Positions 8,217-15,510 of a stretch of DNA of 22,669 nucleotides are shown in pieces. Made by a program: the position numbers and the translations under genes. Each line of letters starts with the position of its first letter. The stretch's first letter is position 1. The stretch comes from Rhodospirillales bacterium (GTDB taxonomy: Bacteria; Pseudomonadota; Gammaproteobacteria; Steroidobacterales; Rariloculaceae). Under the pieces are notes generated by a model, which was given only the letters and a program-made list of their open reading frames with translations, had not been told where the DNA came from and searched no databases. The stretch spans positions 1-22,669 of the forward strand of contig JAHEEO010000017.1 in assembly GCA_024640665.1 (NCBI GenBank). The letters run 5' to 3'.

Positions 8217-8579
8217 TTGTTTGTGAGTCAGCATACTCAAGATAACCATGAGATTCCGGGCACCACGATTTTCGATGGCGAAATGGCCATGCGTGGCTAC
8301 CAGCTGAATAAGATGTGTTACTCCTTCAACGAGGCGGAAAACCGAGATGCATTTTTGGCTGATGAAGATGCCTATTGCGAAAGATTCGGCCTTGACGAAG
8401 AGCAGCGGGACGCCATTCGTAACCGCAACGTACTGAGCCTGATAAAAGCAGGCGGTAACGTTTATTACCTGGCAAAGTTTGCCGGCATTTTTGGCTTGAA
8501 TGTGCAAGACATCGGCGCACAACAAACCGGGATGACCGTCGACGAATTTAAAACGAAGCTCGAATCCGCGGGAGACTGA
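8217..8579 (+). CDS. ligA: Extradiol dioxygenase alpha subunit (LigA family)
   Basis: 120 residues, the small helical subunit of a class III extradiol dioxygenase. The visible family pattern is EIPGTTIFDGEMAMRGYQLN, then AENRDAFLADEDAYCERFGL, GGNVYYLAKFAGIFGL and TGMTVDEFKTKL. This aligns with the protocatechuate 4,5-dioxygenase alpha subunit of Sphingobium as I remember it. In that enzyme the alpha subunit covers the active site in the beta subunit. The start is not ATG: the only in-frame options before the conserved part are TTG at 8217 and GTG at 8223, since a stop lies at 8145. Neither has a good ribosome-binding site. The gene is four bases upstream of ligB. Protocatechuate, gallate or another catechol acid could be the substrate. 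Confidence 0.85.
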   Translation: MFVSQHTQDNHEIPGTTIFDGEMAMRGYQLNKMCYSFNEAENRDAFLADEDAYCERFGLDEEQRDAIRNRNVLSLIKAGGNVYYLAKFAGIFGLNVQDIGAQQTGMTVDEFKTKLESAGD

Positions 8580-8583
8580 CACG

Positions 8584-9426
8584 ATGGCTACAATTCTCGG
8601 CGGCATCTGCACTTCGCACATCCCCGCAATAGGCGCTGCCATTGCACGTGGCGCACAAGACGATGACTACTGGAAACCGTTCTTCGATGGTTACCCGCCT
8701 GCTCGTGACTGGCTTCGTTCCGTCCAGCCTGATATCGCAGTTGTCATATATAACGATCACGGACTGAACTTCTTTCTCGATGCAATACCGACTTTTGCTA
8801 TTGGCGCCGCACACCAATATCACAACGCGGACGAGGGCTGGGGGCTGCCGACACTCGATCCGTATCCCGGCGACCCCGCATTCTCATGGCACATTATAAA
8901 TTCGGTCGTCGAAGACGAGTTCGACGTAACCATGTGCCAAGAAATGCGCGTCGATCACGCGTTTACAGTTCCGTTATCTCTGATGTGGCCAGATCGATCA
9001 GAAATGCATATCAAGACGATACCGATCGAGATAAACACCGTGCAGCATCCGCTACCCTCGCCGAAACGCTGTTATGCATTTGGCCAAGCAATCGGGCGCG
9101 CGCTCGCTGCCTATCCAAAAGACCTGAAAGTAGTGCTGCTCGCGACCGGCGGATTGTCTCATCAGCTCGACGGCAAGCGTGCCGGCTTCATCAACAAGGA
9201 ATTTGATCTCCGGTGCATGACAGAAATCGTCGACAGCCCGGAGGCATTGGCCGCATTGTCAACGCACGAGTTGGTCGAGCTTGCCGGCACGCAGGGTGTA
9301 GAGCTGATGATGTGGCTGACGATGCGCGGCGCGCTCGGCAGCCAGGTAAGACAAGTACACAGCCACTATCACATACCTGTTTCTAATACTGCCGCCGGCT
9401 TACTCCTGCTGGAGAACGCGGCTTAA
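8584..9426 (+). CDS. ligB: Extradiol dioxygenase beta (catalytic) subunit (LigB family)
   Basis: 280 residues, a full LigB domain. The Fe(II) ligands expected from the LigAB structure are present: His12 (TSHIPAIG), His59 (YNDHGLNFF) and Glu240 (GVELMMW). The second-sphere residues His125 (VDHAFTVPLS) and His193 (GGLSHQLDG) are also present. The reaction would be meta-cleavage of a catecholic acid with O2 in the cytoplasm. GGGAG nine bases before the ATG supports the start. The stop overlaps that of the convergent GST gene by four bases. No ring-fission product dehydrogenase of the LigC type, PDC hydrolase or aldolase is in the window, so either the pathway is completed elsewhere or the substrate is unusual. 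Confidence 0.92.
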   Translation: MATILGGICTSHIPAIGAAIARGAQDDDYWKPFFDGYPPARDWLRSVQPDIAVVIYNDHGLNFFLDAIPTFAIGAAHQYHNADEGWGLPTLDPYPGDPAFSWHIINSVVEDEFDVTMCQEMRVDHAFTVPLSLMWPDRSEMHIKTIPIEINTVQHPLPSPKRCYAFGQAIGRALAAYPKDLKVVLLATGGLSHQLDGKRAGFINKEFDLRCMTEIVDSPEALAALSTHELVELAGTQGVELMMWLTMRGALGSQVRQVHSHYHIPVSNTAAGLLLLENAA

Positions 9427-10046
9427 TGGGCAGGCTTGGGCAACAAAGCATCATCTAACGCATTGGCTCTTAGATACGCCGCACGTGTATTTAGTCTAGC
9501 CCAATACGCCGCAAACGCAGGGCGCGCTTCCATTGATTTGAACTGCAAACCCCAACCGATCTGCGAGCCGCAATAAACGTCGGCAGCGGTAAACGAATCT
9601 CCAGCGATATAACGCTGCGATGTCAACAACTGCTCCACGACATCCATCACAGCCGTGAAGTTACCGTAGCCCATCATCATCTCTTTGTCCGGCGGCACTT
9701 CGAGCCCCAAAGAGCGATTTATCACCGCAGATTCGACTGGACCCGCAAAATAGAATAGCCAACGATAATATGCTGCCCGCTCGGCAACAGGTGGCGCGAG
9801 CCCCACTTCAAAATATGTATCGGCAAGGTAAGCGCAAATTGCAGCGCATTCCGTAATCGTCTTTCCACCGTGAACAATAGCCGGCACTTTCCCCATCGGA
9901 TTAATCGCCAGATACTCGGCGCTCTTCATGGCCGGACCATACTCCACAACTTCGGTTTGATATTCCGCGCCAATTTCTTCCAGCATCCAGCGCACGATTC
10001 GCCCGCGGGACATAGGGTTTGTGTAAAACATCAGTTCAGTTGCCAC
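9423..10046 (-). CDS. Glutathione S-transferase family protein
   Basis: 207 residues, normal GST length. The N-terminal thioredoxin-fold domain (1-76) has YTNPMSRGRIVRWMLEE with Ser13 in the catalytic region and NPMGKVPAIV with the cis-Pro at 55. It also has TECAA, where the usual Glu-Ser glutathione contact is Glu66-Cys67. The C-terminal helical domain (about 85-200) contains the family Asp (FTAADVYCG). The start is GTG at 10046 with GAGG about ten bases upstream. An in-frame ATG at 10031 is possible but would trim the first strand. Convergent with the dioxygenase genes. Some GSTs act in ring-cleavage product isomerization or aryl-ether cleavage. A link to LigAB is only positional. Confidence 0.85.
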   Translation of the reverse strand: MATELMFYTNPMSRGRIVRWMLEEIGAEYQTEVVEYGPAMKSAEYLAINPMGKVPAIVHGGKTITECAAICAYLADTYFEVGLAPPVAERAAYYRWLFYFAGPVESAVINRSLGLEVPPDKEMMMGYGNFTAVMDVVEQLLTSQRYIAGDSFTAADVYCGSQIGWGLQFKSMEARPAFAAYWARLNTRAAYLRANALDDALLPKPAH

Positions 10047-10233
10047 TGCTCTTTGCCTCGCTCATGTTTCGGTCCGAGTGTCTTTCTAACGGTCGATAAT
10101 ACAGGTGCCCACGGCGAATGGCATCGTTGAGCATCTGAGCAATGTATGCGCCCGTCTTGCACTCGCATGCGCTGCGTGTCGCTTAGAACTTACAAATGCA
10201 GTAGTCTCTTAACAACTTGGCTGGGGACTAACA

Positions 10234-11088
10234 GTGAATCGCAGCATTACGCTAATCTTGTTGATGGGGTCTCCAGTACTCAATGCCACTGCGGCACTCT
10301 CAAACCACGATGCTCCCGCAATAGTCGGGCACTACCACCTCAATGTTTCCAGCATTGCAGAACACCAGCGGTTTTGGGTGGACACACTCGGCGGCGTAGC
10401 CATCAAATTCGGCCCCGATCAGATTGACGCGGTCGAGTTCCCGGATGCATATATCTTTCTGCATCAGCAAACGCCCAGCGGGCCAACTAGAGGCACCGCA
10501 TTCGATCACATCGGTTTCGCAGTTCCCGATGTGCCGGCAATGACGGAAAAGGTCGTCGCCAATGGTTACGCACTCACCGTGGGCCGCGAGCCAGCGCCGG
10601 GAGAAACAGCCAGCCCGCCGACTGCCGGCAACTATGGCCGATTCTCCTACCTAGTCGGTCCAGACGGCGTAAAGGTCGAGCTGGTAACCAACGATACAGC
10701 AGGTGCACCTGCAATAACGCATCATCACGTGCATTTTGTGAACCGCGATTTCGTGGCAATGCAACAGTGGTACATGAAGGCGTTTAATGCCACCTTGCGC
10801 GAAGGCCAGACAGATTTCTTCATCGGGGCTGACCTGCCCGGTGTGGGCTATATGCTCAATTTTTTCAGCTGGCTGCCGGCACAAGATTTAGTCGGCACCA
10901 AAGGACGCGCCGTCGACCACATCGGTTTTGAAGTTCGCAACCTAGAGGTATTTTGTGAAGAACTCAAAACCAAAGGTATCGAGCTGACTACGCCCTATGC
11001 TTATGACGCAGCGCTTGGCATTGCCACCGCAATGATTACCGATCCTTATGGCACGCAGATCGAATTGACTGAAGGGCTGCGGCAATAG
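10234..11088 (+). CDS. Exported VOC-superfamily protein with two VOC repeats
   Basis: 284 residues. The GTG start has GGGGA six bases upstream. Residues 1-20 look like a Sec signal peptide (hydrophobic ITLILLMGSPV, then NATA-A), which is unusual for a VOC enzyme. Two VOC modules follow (about 30-155 and 160-282). Possible metal ligands are His35, His92 and Glu149 in the first module, and His165 or His167, His229 and Glu277 in the second, so both look metal-competent. The family covers glyoxalase I, type I extradiol dioxygenases, epimerases and resistance proteins, and I cannot choose between these. It lies on the far side of the GST gene from ligB and is on the same strand as ligB. A periplasmic lyase or ring-cleavage role is possible. 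Confidence 0.75.
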   Translation: MNRSITLILLMGSPVLNATAALSNHDAPAIVGHYHLNVSSIAEHQRFWVDTLGGVAIKFGPDQIDAVEFPDAYIFLHQQTPSGPTRGTAFDHIGFAVPDVPAMTEKVVANGYALTVGREPAPGETASPPTAGNYGRFSYLVGPDGVKVELVTNDTAGAPAITHHHVHFVNRDFVAMQQWYMKAFNATLREGQTDFFIGADLPGVGYMLNFFSWLPAQDLVGTKGRAVDHIGFEVRNLEVFCEELKTKGIELTTPYAYDAALGIATAMITDPYGTQIELTEGLRQ

Positions 11089-11097
11089 CTGCCGCAG
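11077..11097. terminator. Hairpin over the VOC gene stop codon
   Basis: CTGCGGCA-ATAGC-TGCCGCAG: a perfect 8-bp stem with a five-base loop that holds the TAG stop of the VOC gene. It is followed by TTAGTC, not a T run, so intrinsic termination is doubtful. It sits between convergent genes and could serve either. Confidence 0.4.
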
Positions 11098-11105
11098 TTA
11101 GTCAA

Positions 11106-12230
11106 CTACTCGCCTGAGTTGATGTCGAATATCTCGGCGTTTTCGCTGGGTGGACGATAAATGCTCATGCCGTTTGCCCGTGGCGGCACAGGTTCACCGT
11201 TTGCAATGGCCTCGGCAACTTGGCGTTCGTAGGCACGCTCACCACTGAGTGAATGGCCGACAGCCCCGTTACCCTCATGGCATGAGTATTCGTACACCTG
11301 ATAGTTAGGTTGCGTCGTAATCATGACGCGATAGGTAAACGGTGCGGTAAAAATGACTGGGTCTTCAATGGTGACCCGATATTCGATCATCTCCGGATCG
11401 ACTCGCGTGTACCGCTCGGTCAGCTTGAGTTGATCGCTGTGCGGTGGCCCCGCGCCTACGCCGGTGCGGTTGTCCATAAATCCGGCGGATGTGACCACCA
11501 ATGTGTCGCCTTCCCAATAGCCGCGTGCACTGCCCAAATACTGCGGAATTGCCCCATCGAGAGGGGGCGAATCGCTCAATTGAATGATGCGCGTATCGTG
11601 AATCATTTCGTATGTGATTGAGATCGCATCTGGGCTCTGCCCAATTACGATTCCATTACCATAAATGGATGGCAGCACCGAGCCGAATATGCCGCGTGAA
11701 ATGCAGCGATCGTAAAGAGAGAAGTCGTCGAATGCATTAAATGGGCCGGCGCCGAAAGTACTGCCGCGGGGCTCCGCGGCACGTGCCTTTCCGAAGTCTG
11801 TGAGTTCCGGGATCTGACCATCCGCGGGCTCTACGACCAGAGACGAAAACCCAAACGTGCGAATGCCCCATTCGTTGCGCAAGAATGTCTCTTCATTCTC
11901 GGCCCGGTCACGTCCGCCTTGGTCGCGCCCCGCGCGCTGCTGAAATTCTTCTTCAGTCAGTGATTCGCGTAACTCGAGCCCCTTCGGCCGTGTGCGTGGA
12001 ATACCGCGCATGTCGTCGACGCTCCATACGCCGGCAAGCGATGGGTGCCCCCAAGAAGTGCGGGGCGCTTCCCAACTAGGATCAGTGATTGATGCAATGG
12101 TTGTCTCGGCAGGAACAGAACGTATTGCCGATGGCTCTGAGGAGGGACCTGCGCCAATTTGCGCCAGCGCAGACGATGCCAGAAAAGTGGTTGCCCATGC
12201 CGCACTTCGCCGCATTGAAATTCTGTCCAT
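11106..12230 (-). CDS. Conserved exported protein of unknown function
   Basis: 374 residues. A signal peptide (about 1-23, AAWATTFLASSALA-Q) makes it periplasmic or exported. It has the pattern of a large uncharacterised family that I recall from Acidobacteria and environmental Gammaproteobacteria. The markers are HPSLAGVWSVDD early on, a middle part with GYWEGDTLVV and LTERYTRVDPEMIEYRVTIE, and a late YEYSCHEGN motif. The domain looks mainly beta. No catalytic motif is recognised. A C6 run (G6 in the coding direction) five bases before the ATG forms the ribosome-binding site. A second ATG five codons in is possible. Convergent with the VOC gene. I do not assign a function. Confidence 0.75.
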   Translation of the reverse strand: MDRISMRRSAAWATTFLASSALAQIGAGPSSEPSAIRSVPAETTIASITDPSWEAPRTSWGHPSLAGVWSVDDMRGIPRTRPKGLELRESLTEEEFQQRAGRDQGGRDRAENEETFLRNEWGIRTFGFSSLVVEPADGQIPELTDFGKARAAEPRGSTFGAGPFNAFDDFSLYDRCISRGIFGSVLPSIYGNGIVIGQSPDAISITYEMIHDTRIIQLSDSPPLDGAIPQYLGSARGYWEGDTLVVTSAGFMDNRTGVGAGPPHSDQLKLTERYTRVDPEMIEYRVTIEDPVIFTAPFTYRVMITTQPNYQVYEYSCHEGNGAVGHSLSGERAYERQVAEAIANGEPVPPRANGMSIYRPPSENAEIFDINSGE

Positions 12231-12437
12231 TGTCGCCCCCCGGTCACTGGCCTTTTACATCATTGATCGACGGAGCATAGGTCATTGAGCCGCCGAAGAC
12301 CATAAATTGGGCTCGCCCATGGACCATTCCGGGCAGGAGAGCCTAAAGATCCCCGAAATACCGAGATTTTCCAGTCGCTACCAGCGGAGCGGTTTGCCAC
12401 TGTGCGCTGTATCCAAATCTATGCAAAAGGAATTGCC

Positions 12438-13445
12438 ATGAAGAACAAAGGAGTAATGTTCAGCATGATCGCGAGCAGCGTGCTGTTCGCGGCTATAGGG
12501 CTCGCCCTGGTTGTTGCCAGGCAACCCGCGGGCGCATCGACTGCGATCTTTAGTTCACCGGCAGATCTTTGGCTGAACGCCTCGAAATCGCCCCATCCAG
12601 GCGCACAGACTGGCCCGAGCGATATCGCTAGAATTAATGCCGTTTTTGCAAGCCTTGCAGCCCAAACAGCACACTATGGCAGGTTCTGGCGCAGTGATAG
12701 GGAACAGCAGGTCCAGCAAACTAAAGATGCATTGCAACTGGAAAACCAGGCGCGAGAAACGTTGCTGCAAACGCTTGGAAATCGAGCCCGGGAATATGCG
12801 AGTCTCTGGCCGCTGTTTCGTCCGTTGCAGCATCGCTTTCCAAAATTCAGCAGTGCGCAACAAATTAAGATTGACCAGCTCGAACGGCAATTTACGCTCG
12901 AAAACCAATCGGCAACTACAAGCCCGTCGTTCGGATCTCTGGTCGAGCAAATCTCGGCGACTCTGGGCAGCAACGTCGCAATGGAATATGCAATCCGCAC
13001 ATCGCCGCTCGCCATCCAACTGCGCAATGCGCTCAACGCAAATAGTGAACAAGAGTTTCGCGCGGTCTATATGGTGCTCAATGCACTAAGCAGCAGCGAG
13101 ATTTCACAATCAGAATACATCGACTCAAGGCAGGAGCTCCGAGCGCTGCTAGGGGCACAGCGGTACACGGATCTTTGGTCGTCGCGTGATCCTCGTTTCG
13201 CGGCAATGCAGAAGATTGCAGACCGCTACGAGTTGACCGATACAAGTTTGAAGAGCGCGTATGCTTTGCTCAACGACGGGCAAGACAACCTGCTTATAGC
13301 CACGACGCGATATCAAAGCGACCCCGAAATTCGCGCTTCCCGAATTCGCGAGCTATACGACAGACAACGCCAGCGACTCCTCGAACTCGTCGGATCGAAG
13401 GCCGGCGATGCCTTGCTGCATGCATTCTCACAACCGCCCTCATAG
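12438..13445 (+). CDS. Helical envelope protein of unknown function
   Basis: 335 residues from the ATG at 12438, which has AAGGA seven bases upstream. One hydrophobic segment (about 7-27) acts as signal or anchor, with the rest on the outer side. The mature part is almost all helix, rich in Gln, Arg, Ala and Leu. Its second half (about 230-325) resembles a type of periplasmic protein I have seen without a name: LLGAQRYTDLWSSRDPRF, ADRYELTDTSLKSAYAL, then RIRELYDRQRQRLLELVGSK. A similar layout may be repeated in the first half, suggesting an internal duplication. No enzyme motif. Stands alone on the plus strand ahead of the dehydrogenase gene, 142 bases away. Function unknown. Confidence 0.65.
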   Translation: MKNKGVMFSMIASSVLFAAIGLALVVARQPAGASTAIFSSPADLWLNASKSPHPGAQTGPSDIARINAVFASLAAQTAHYGRFWRSDREQQVQQTKDALQLENQARETLLQTLGNRAREYASLWPLFRPLQHRFPKFSSAQQIKIDQLERQFTLENQSATTSPSFGSLVEQISATLGSNVAMEYAIRTSPLAIQLRNALNANSEQEFRAVYMVLNALSSSEISQSEYIDSRQELRALLGAQRYTDLWSSRDPRFAAMQKIADRYELTDTSLKSAYALLNDGQDNLLIATTRYQSDPEIRASRIRELYDRQRQRLLELVGSKAGDALLHAFSQPPS

Positions 13446-13587
13446 TCTCGATGCGGTGTCGCGACAATGTGGATAGCCTCAGCGACCGCATCGGTTTCAA
13501 GTTTGCTGATGGTATGTAGTAGGATCTTCGCCCACACCTTGACGCATCGATAATCAGCGCAAGCACACACTTTTGGGAGTAATTTCT

Positions 13588-14487
13588 ATGTCCTCACGTG
13601 TTGGATTCGTGGGCCTGGGCGTAATGGGACAACCCATGGCCGGGCATATTGCAGCAGCAGGGCACGAGATCGCTGTTTTCGATATAGACAGTAAGCGAGT
13701 GAGCGAGCTAACGCACAAGCATCCCAATGCATCGGCGGCGGCATCGCCGCGCGAAGTAGCCGAGTTTGCAGAAGTCGTTTTCACAATGCTGCCTTCGGGT
13801 AAGTACGTTCAATCTGTCGCGCTTGACGAACAAGGCTTGTTGGCCGGCTTCAGTGGCGGCGAACTCGTCGTTGATACGTCTTCGTGTGAGCCTCAACTGA
13901 CGCTGGAGACGGCCAAAGCGCTGGCAAGCAAAGGTGTTGCCATGGTCGACTCGCCAACTTCCGGTGCAGAAATGGGCGCGAAATCTGCTTCGCTCGTGTT
14001 CATGGTCGGCGGCGCCGAGGCAGATGTGGCGCGCTGTGTGCCGCTTCTGAACCTGATTGGCAAGCAGGTATTTCATCTCGGCCCCCTCGGCTCCGGGCAC
14101 ATGATGAAGTCGATCAATAATCTTGTCACGGCAATGACTTTCCTGGCCACGGCAGAGGGATTAGCGCTCGGTACAAAGCTCGGTTTGGACCCTAATGTGA
14201 TGACGGATGTGATGAACGTCTGTACGGGCATGTCTTGGATTACTCAAACGCATATCAAACAGCGCATTACAAACCGCGCATTTGACGATGCCTTCAAGCT
14301 GGAACTCATGGTTAAAGATATGAGGATCGCTTTGGAGCTGGCGCAGGAGCAAGGCATCGACTTGCCATTTAGTCACAACGCACAAGCATATTGGCAAGCT
14401 GCCGAAGCCATGGCAGAACCGCATGCAAGTGTCAGCGAACTGGTTCGCTGGGTGGAGCAAACCGCTGGCGTAGAAATCAGCGCCTGA
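13588..14487 (+). CDS. NAD(P)-dependent beta-hydroxyacid dehydrogenase (HIBADH family), copy 1
   Basis: 299 residues, the usual family length. The N-terminal Rossmann domain has VGFVGLGVMGQPMAGH (5-20) with Asp32 at the end of strand 2, which favours NAD over NADP. The substrate-binding motif region is DSPTSGAEMGA (121-131). The catalytic Lys174 and Asn178 are in GSGHMMKSINNL, and the conserved Lys243-Asp244 are in LMVKDMRIAL. Members oxidise 3-hydroxyisobutyrate, tartronate semialdehyde-type or related beta-hydroxyacids. The ATG at 13588 is preferred because GGGAG lies eight bases upstream. A TTG five codons earlier overlaps that site. Convergent with the metallo-hydrolase operon. Confidence 0.88.
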   Translation: MSSRVGFVGLGVMGQPMAGHIAAAGHEIAVFDIDSKRVSELTHKHPNASAAASPREVAEFAEVVFTMLPSGKYVQSVALDEQGLLAGFSGGELVVDTSSCEPQLTLETAKALASKGVAMVDSPTSGAEMGAKSASLVFMVGGAEADVARCVPLLNLIGKQVFHLGPLGSGHMMKSINNLVTAMTFLATAEGLALGTKLGLDPNVMTDVMNVCTGMSWITQTHIKQRITNRAFDDAFKLELMVKDMRIALELAQEQGIDLPFSHNAQAYWQAAEAMAEPHASVSELVRWVEQTAGVEISA

Positions 14488-14499
14488 AGGCGCCTACGC
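14468..14499. terminator. Bulged hairpin over the dehydrogenase stop codon
   Basis: An outer stem GCGTAG/CTACGC (14468-14473 with 14494-14499) encloses an inner stem GCGCC-TGAA-GGCGC (14480-14493), with a six-base bulge on one side. The TGA stop is in the loop. There is no T run. It sits between convergent genes, so it may work as a weak shared terminator. Confidence 0.35.
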
Positions 14500-14506
14500 G
14501 TCAAGA

Positions 14507-15442
14507 TTATTGTGCGGAGATGGATTGCGTCAGACTGGCGTAAACGCGATCGAGGAAATTAGCCGGGTCCCCCTGCTCACCGTCCCACCGCCGCGTGGGC
14601 CGCGCTGCGACAACCTGCTCGAGTGTCGCTCCGTCCTCTATGAGATCTCGCACACGGTCTCTAATCTGGCTGAGCATTGAAGTGTAGTCGGCGAGTTCTA
14701 CGTAGTCGGTGACCGGGCCATGCCCTGGCACGACAACTGTATCCGTGTTGATTTGATTCAACACAGAACGACAAAAATCGATCATTCCTTCGAAGCTGCC
14801 GCCGCTATCGAAATCGATGAACGGATAACCATTGTTGTTAAACACATCTCCCATATGGACGGCGTTGTGCGCTCGAAAAACAACCGCAGCATCACCGGAT
14901 GTATGAGCCGGCCCATAATGCAGAAGATCGATTCGCTCGCCGTTAAACTCAAAACTCATTTGATCCTTAAACGTGATCGTCGGCAATGCGGCTGCCGGAT
15001 AAGCTGGCTGCTCCCAAAGCTGATTGACGAGATTGATCTGATTATCTTGGGTAAGGCGATCCCGTGAATTTTCCTGGGCCACTATCCAGGTACCCTCCGG
15101 ACCTAGTATGAGATTCCCGTCGGCGTGATCGAAGTGCCAATGCGTGTTTAGCGTGAAATCGATGTTACCGCCGCCCAGCTCGCTGATCTTATCTTTGTAC
15201 TTGGGCGCCATCTGCGGAAACTGACTGTCGACCATCAGTACGCCGCTTGCGCCGATACTGACCACAATGTTGCCGCCAACCCCGAACAATACGTGCAACC
15301 CATCGGAGATTCGCTGCGACGTGATGGGCGTTTCGCGCATCTGCTCGACCAAATTATCCAACTGCGCACGTACCGGCGCCGTTGCAATCAGCAAGAACAG
15401 GCTTAGTGAACCAACACGATAACTTGGGCCAACGCGCATCAT
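14507..15442 (-). CDS. Periplasmic metallo-beta-lactamase-fold hydrolase, copy 1
   Basis: 311 residues. Signal peptide about 1-26 (LSLFLLIATAPVRA-Q). The complete dinuclear zinc set is visible: His101, His103, Asp105 and His106 (THWHFDHADG), His180 (PAHTSGD), Asp199 (HMGDVF) and His241 (PGHGP). The start ATG at 15442 has GGAGA six bases upstream. A GTG seven codons earlier overlaps that ribosome-binding site and is rejected. Closely related to the next gene upstream: after signal removal the zinc residues fall at identical numbers. Last gene of the leftward run. The family includes lactamases, glyoxalase II-like thioesterases and lactonases. Nothing here fixes the substrate. Confidence 0.87.
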   Translation of the reverse strand: MMRVGPSYRVGSLSLFLLIATAPVRAQLDNLVEQMRETPITSQRISDGLHVLFGVGGNIVVSIGASGVLMVDSQFPQMAPKYKDKISELGGGNIDFTLNTHWHFDHADGNLILGPEGTWIVAQENSRDRLTQDNQINLVNQLWEQPAYPAAALPTITFKDQMSFEFNGERIDLLHYGPAHTSGDAAVVFRAHNAVHMGDVFNNNGYPFIDFDSGGSFEGMIDFCRSVLNQINTDTVVVPGHGPVTDYVELADYTSMLSQIRDRVRDLIEDGATLEQVVAARPTRRWDGEQGDPANFLDRVYASLTQSISAQ

Positions 15443-15480
15443 GATAATTCTCCGTTTAGACACCCAGGAGCCGATATTTC

Positions 15481-15510
15481 GATCAGGGGCGATCAGGGGC
15501 GATCAGGGGA
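15481..15510. repeat. Three tandem copies of a 10-base unit at a stop codon
   Basis: GATCAGGGGC occurs three times in a row, the last copy with one end change (GATCAGGGGA). The TGA stop of the upstream metallo-hydrolase lies inside one copy, and the other two copies are in the short gap to the next gene. Confidence 0.95.

Noticed and set aside
13449..13490. GATGCGGT / ACCGCATC long-loop inverted repeat after the helical envelope protein gene
   Set aside because: The loop is long and the stem imperfect, with no T run; too weak to call a terminator.
15481..15510. Repeat cluster as a CRISPR-like array
   Set aside because: Units are 10 bases and directly abutting, with no spacers and no cas genes.
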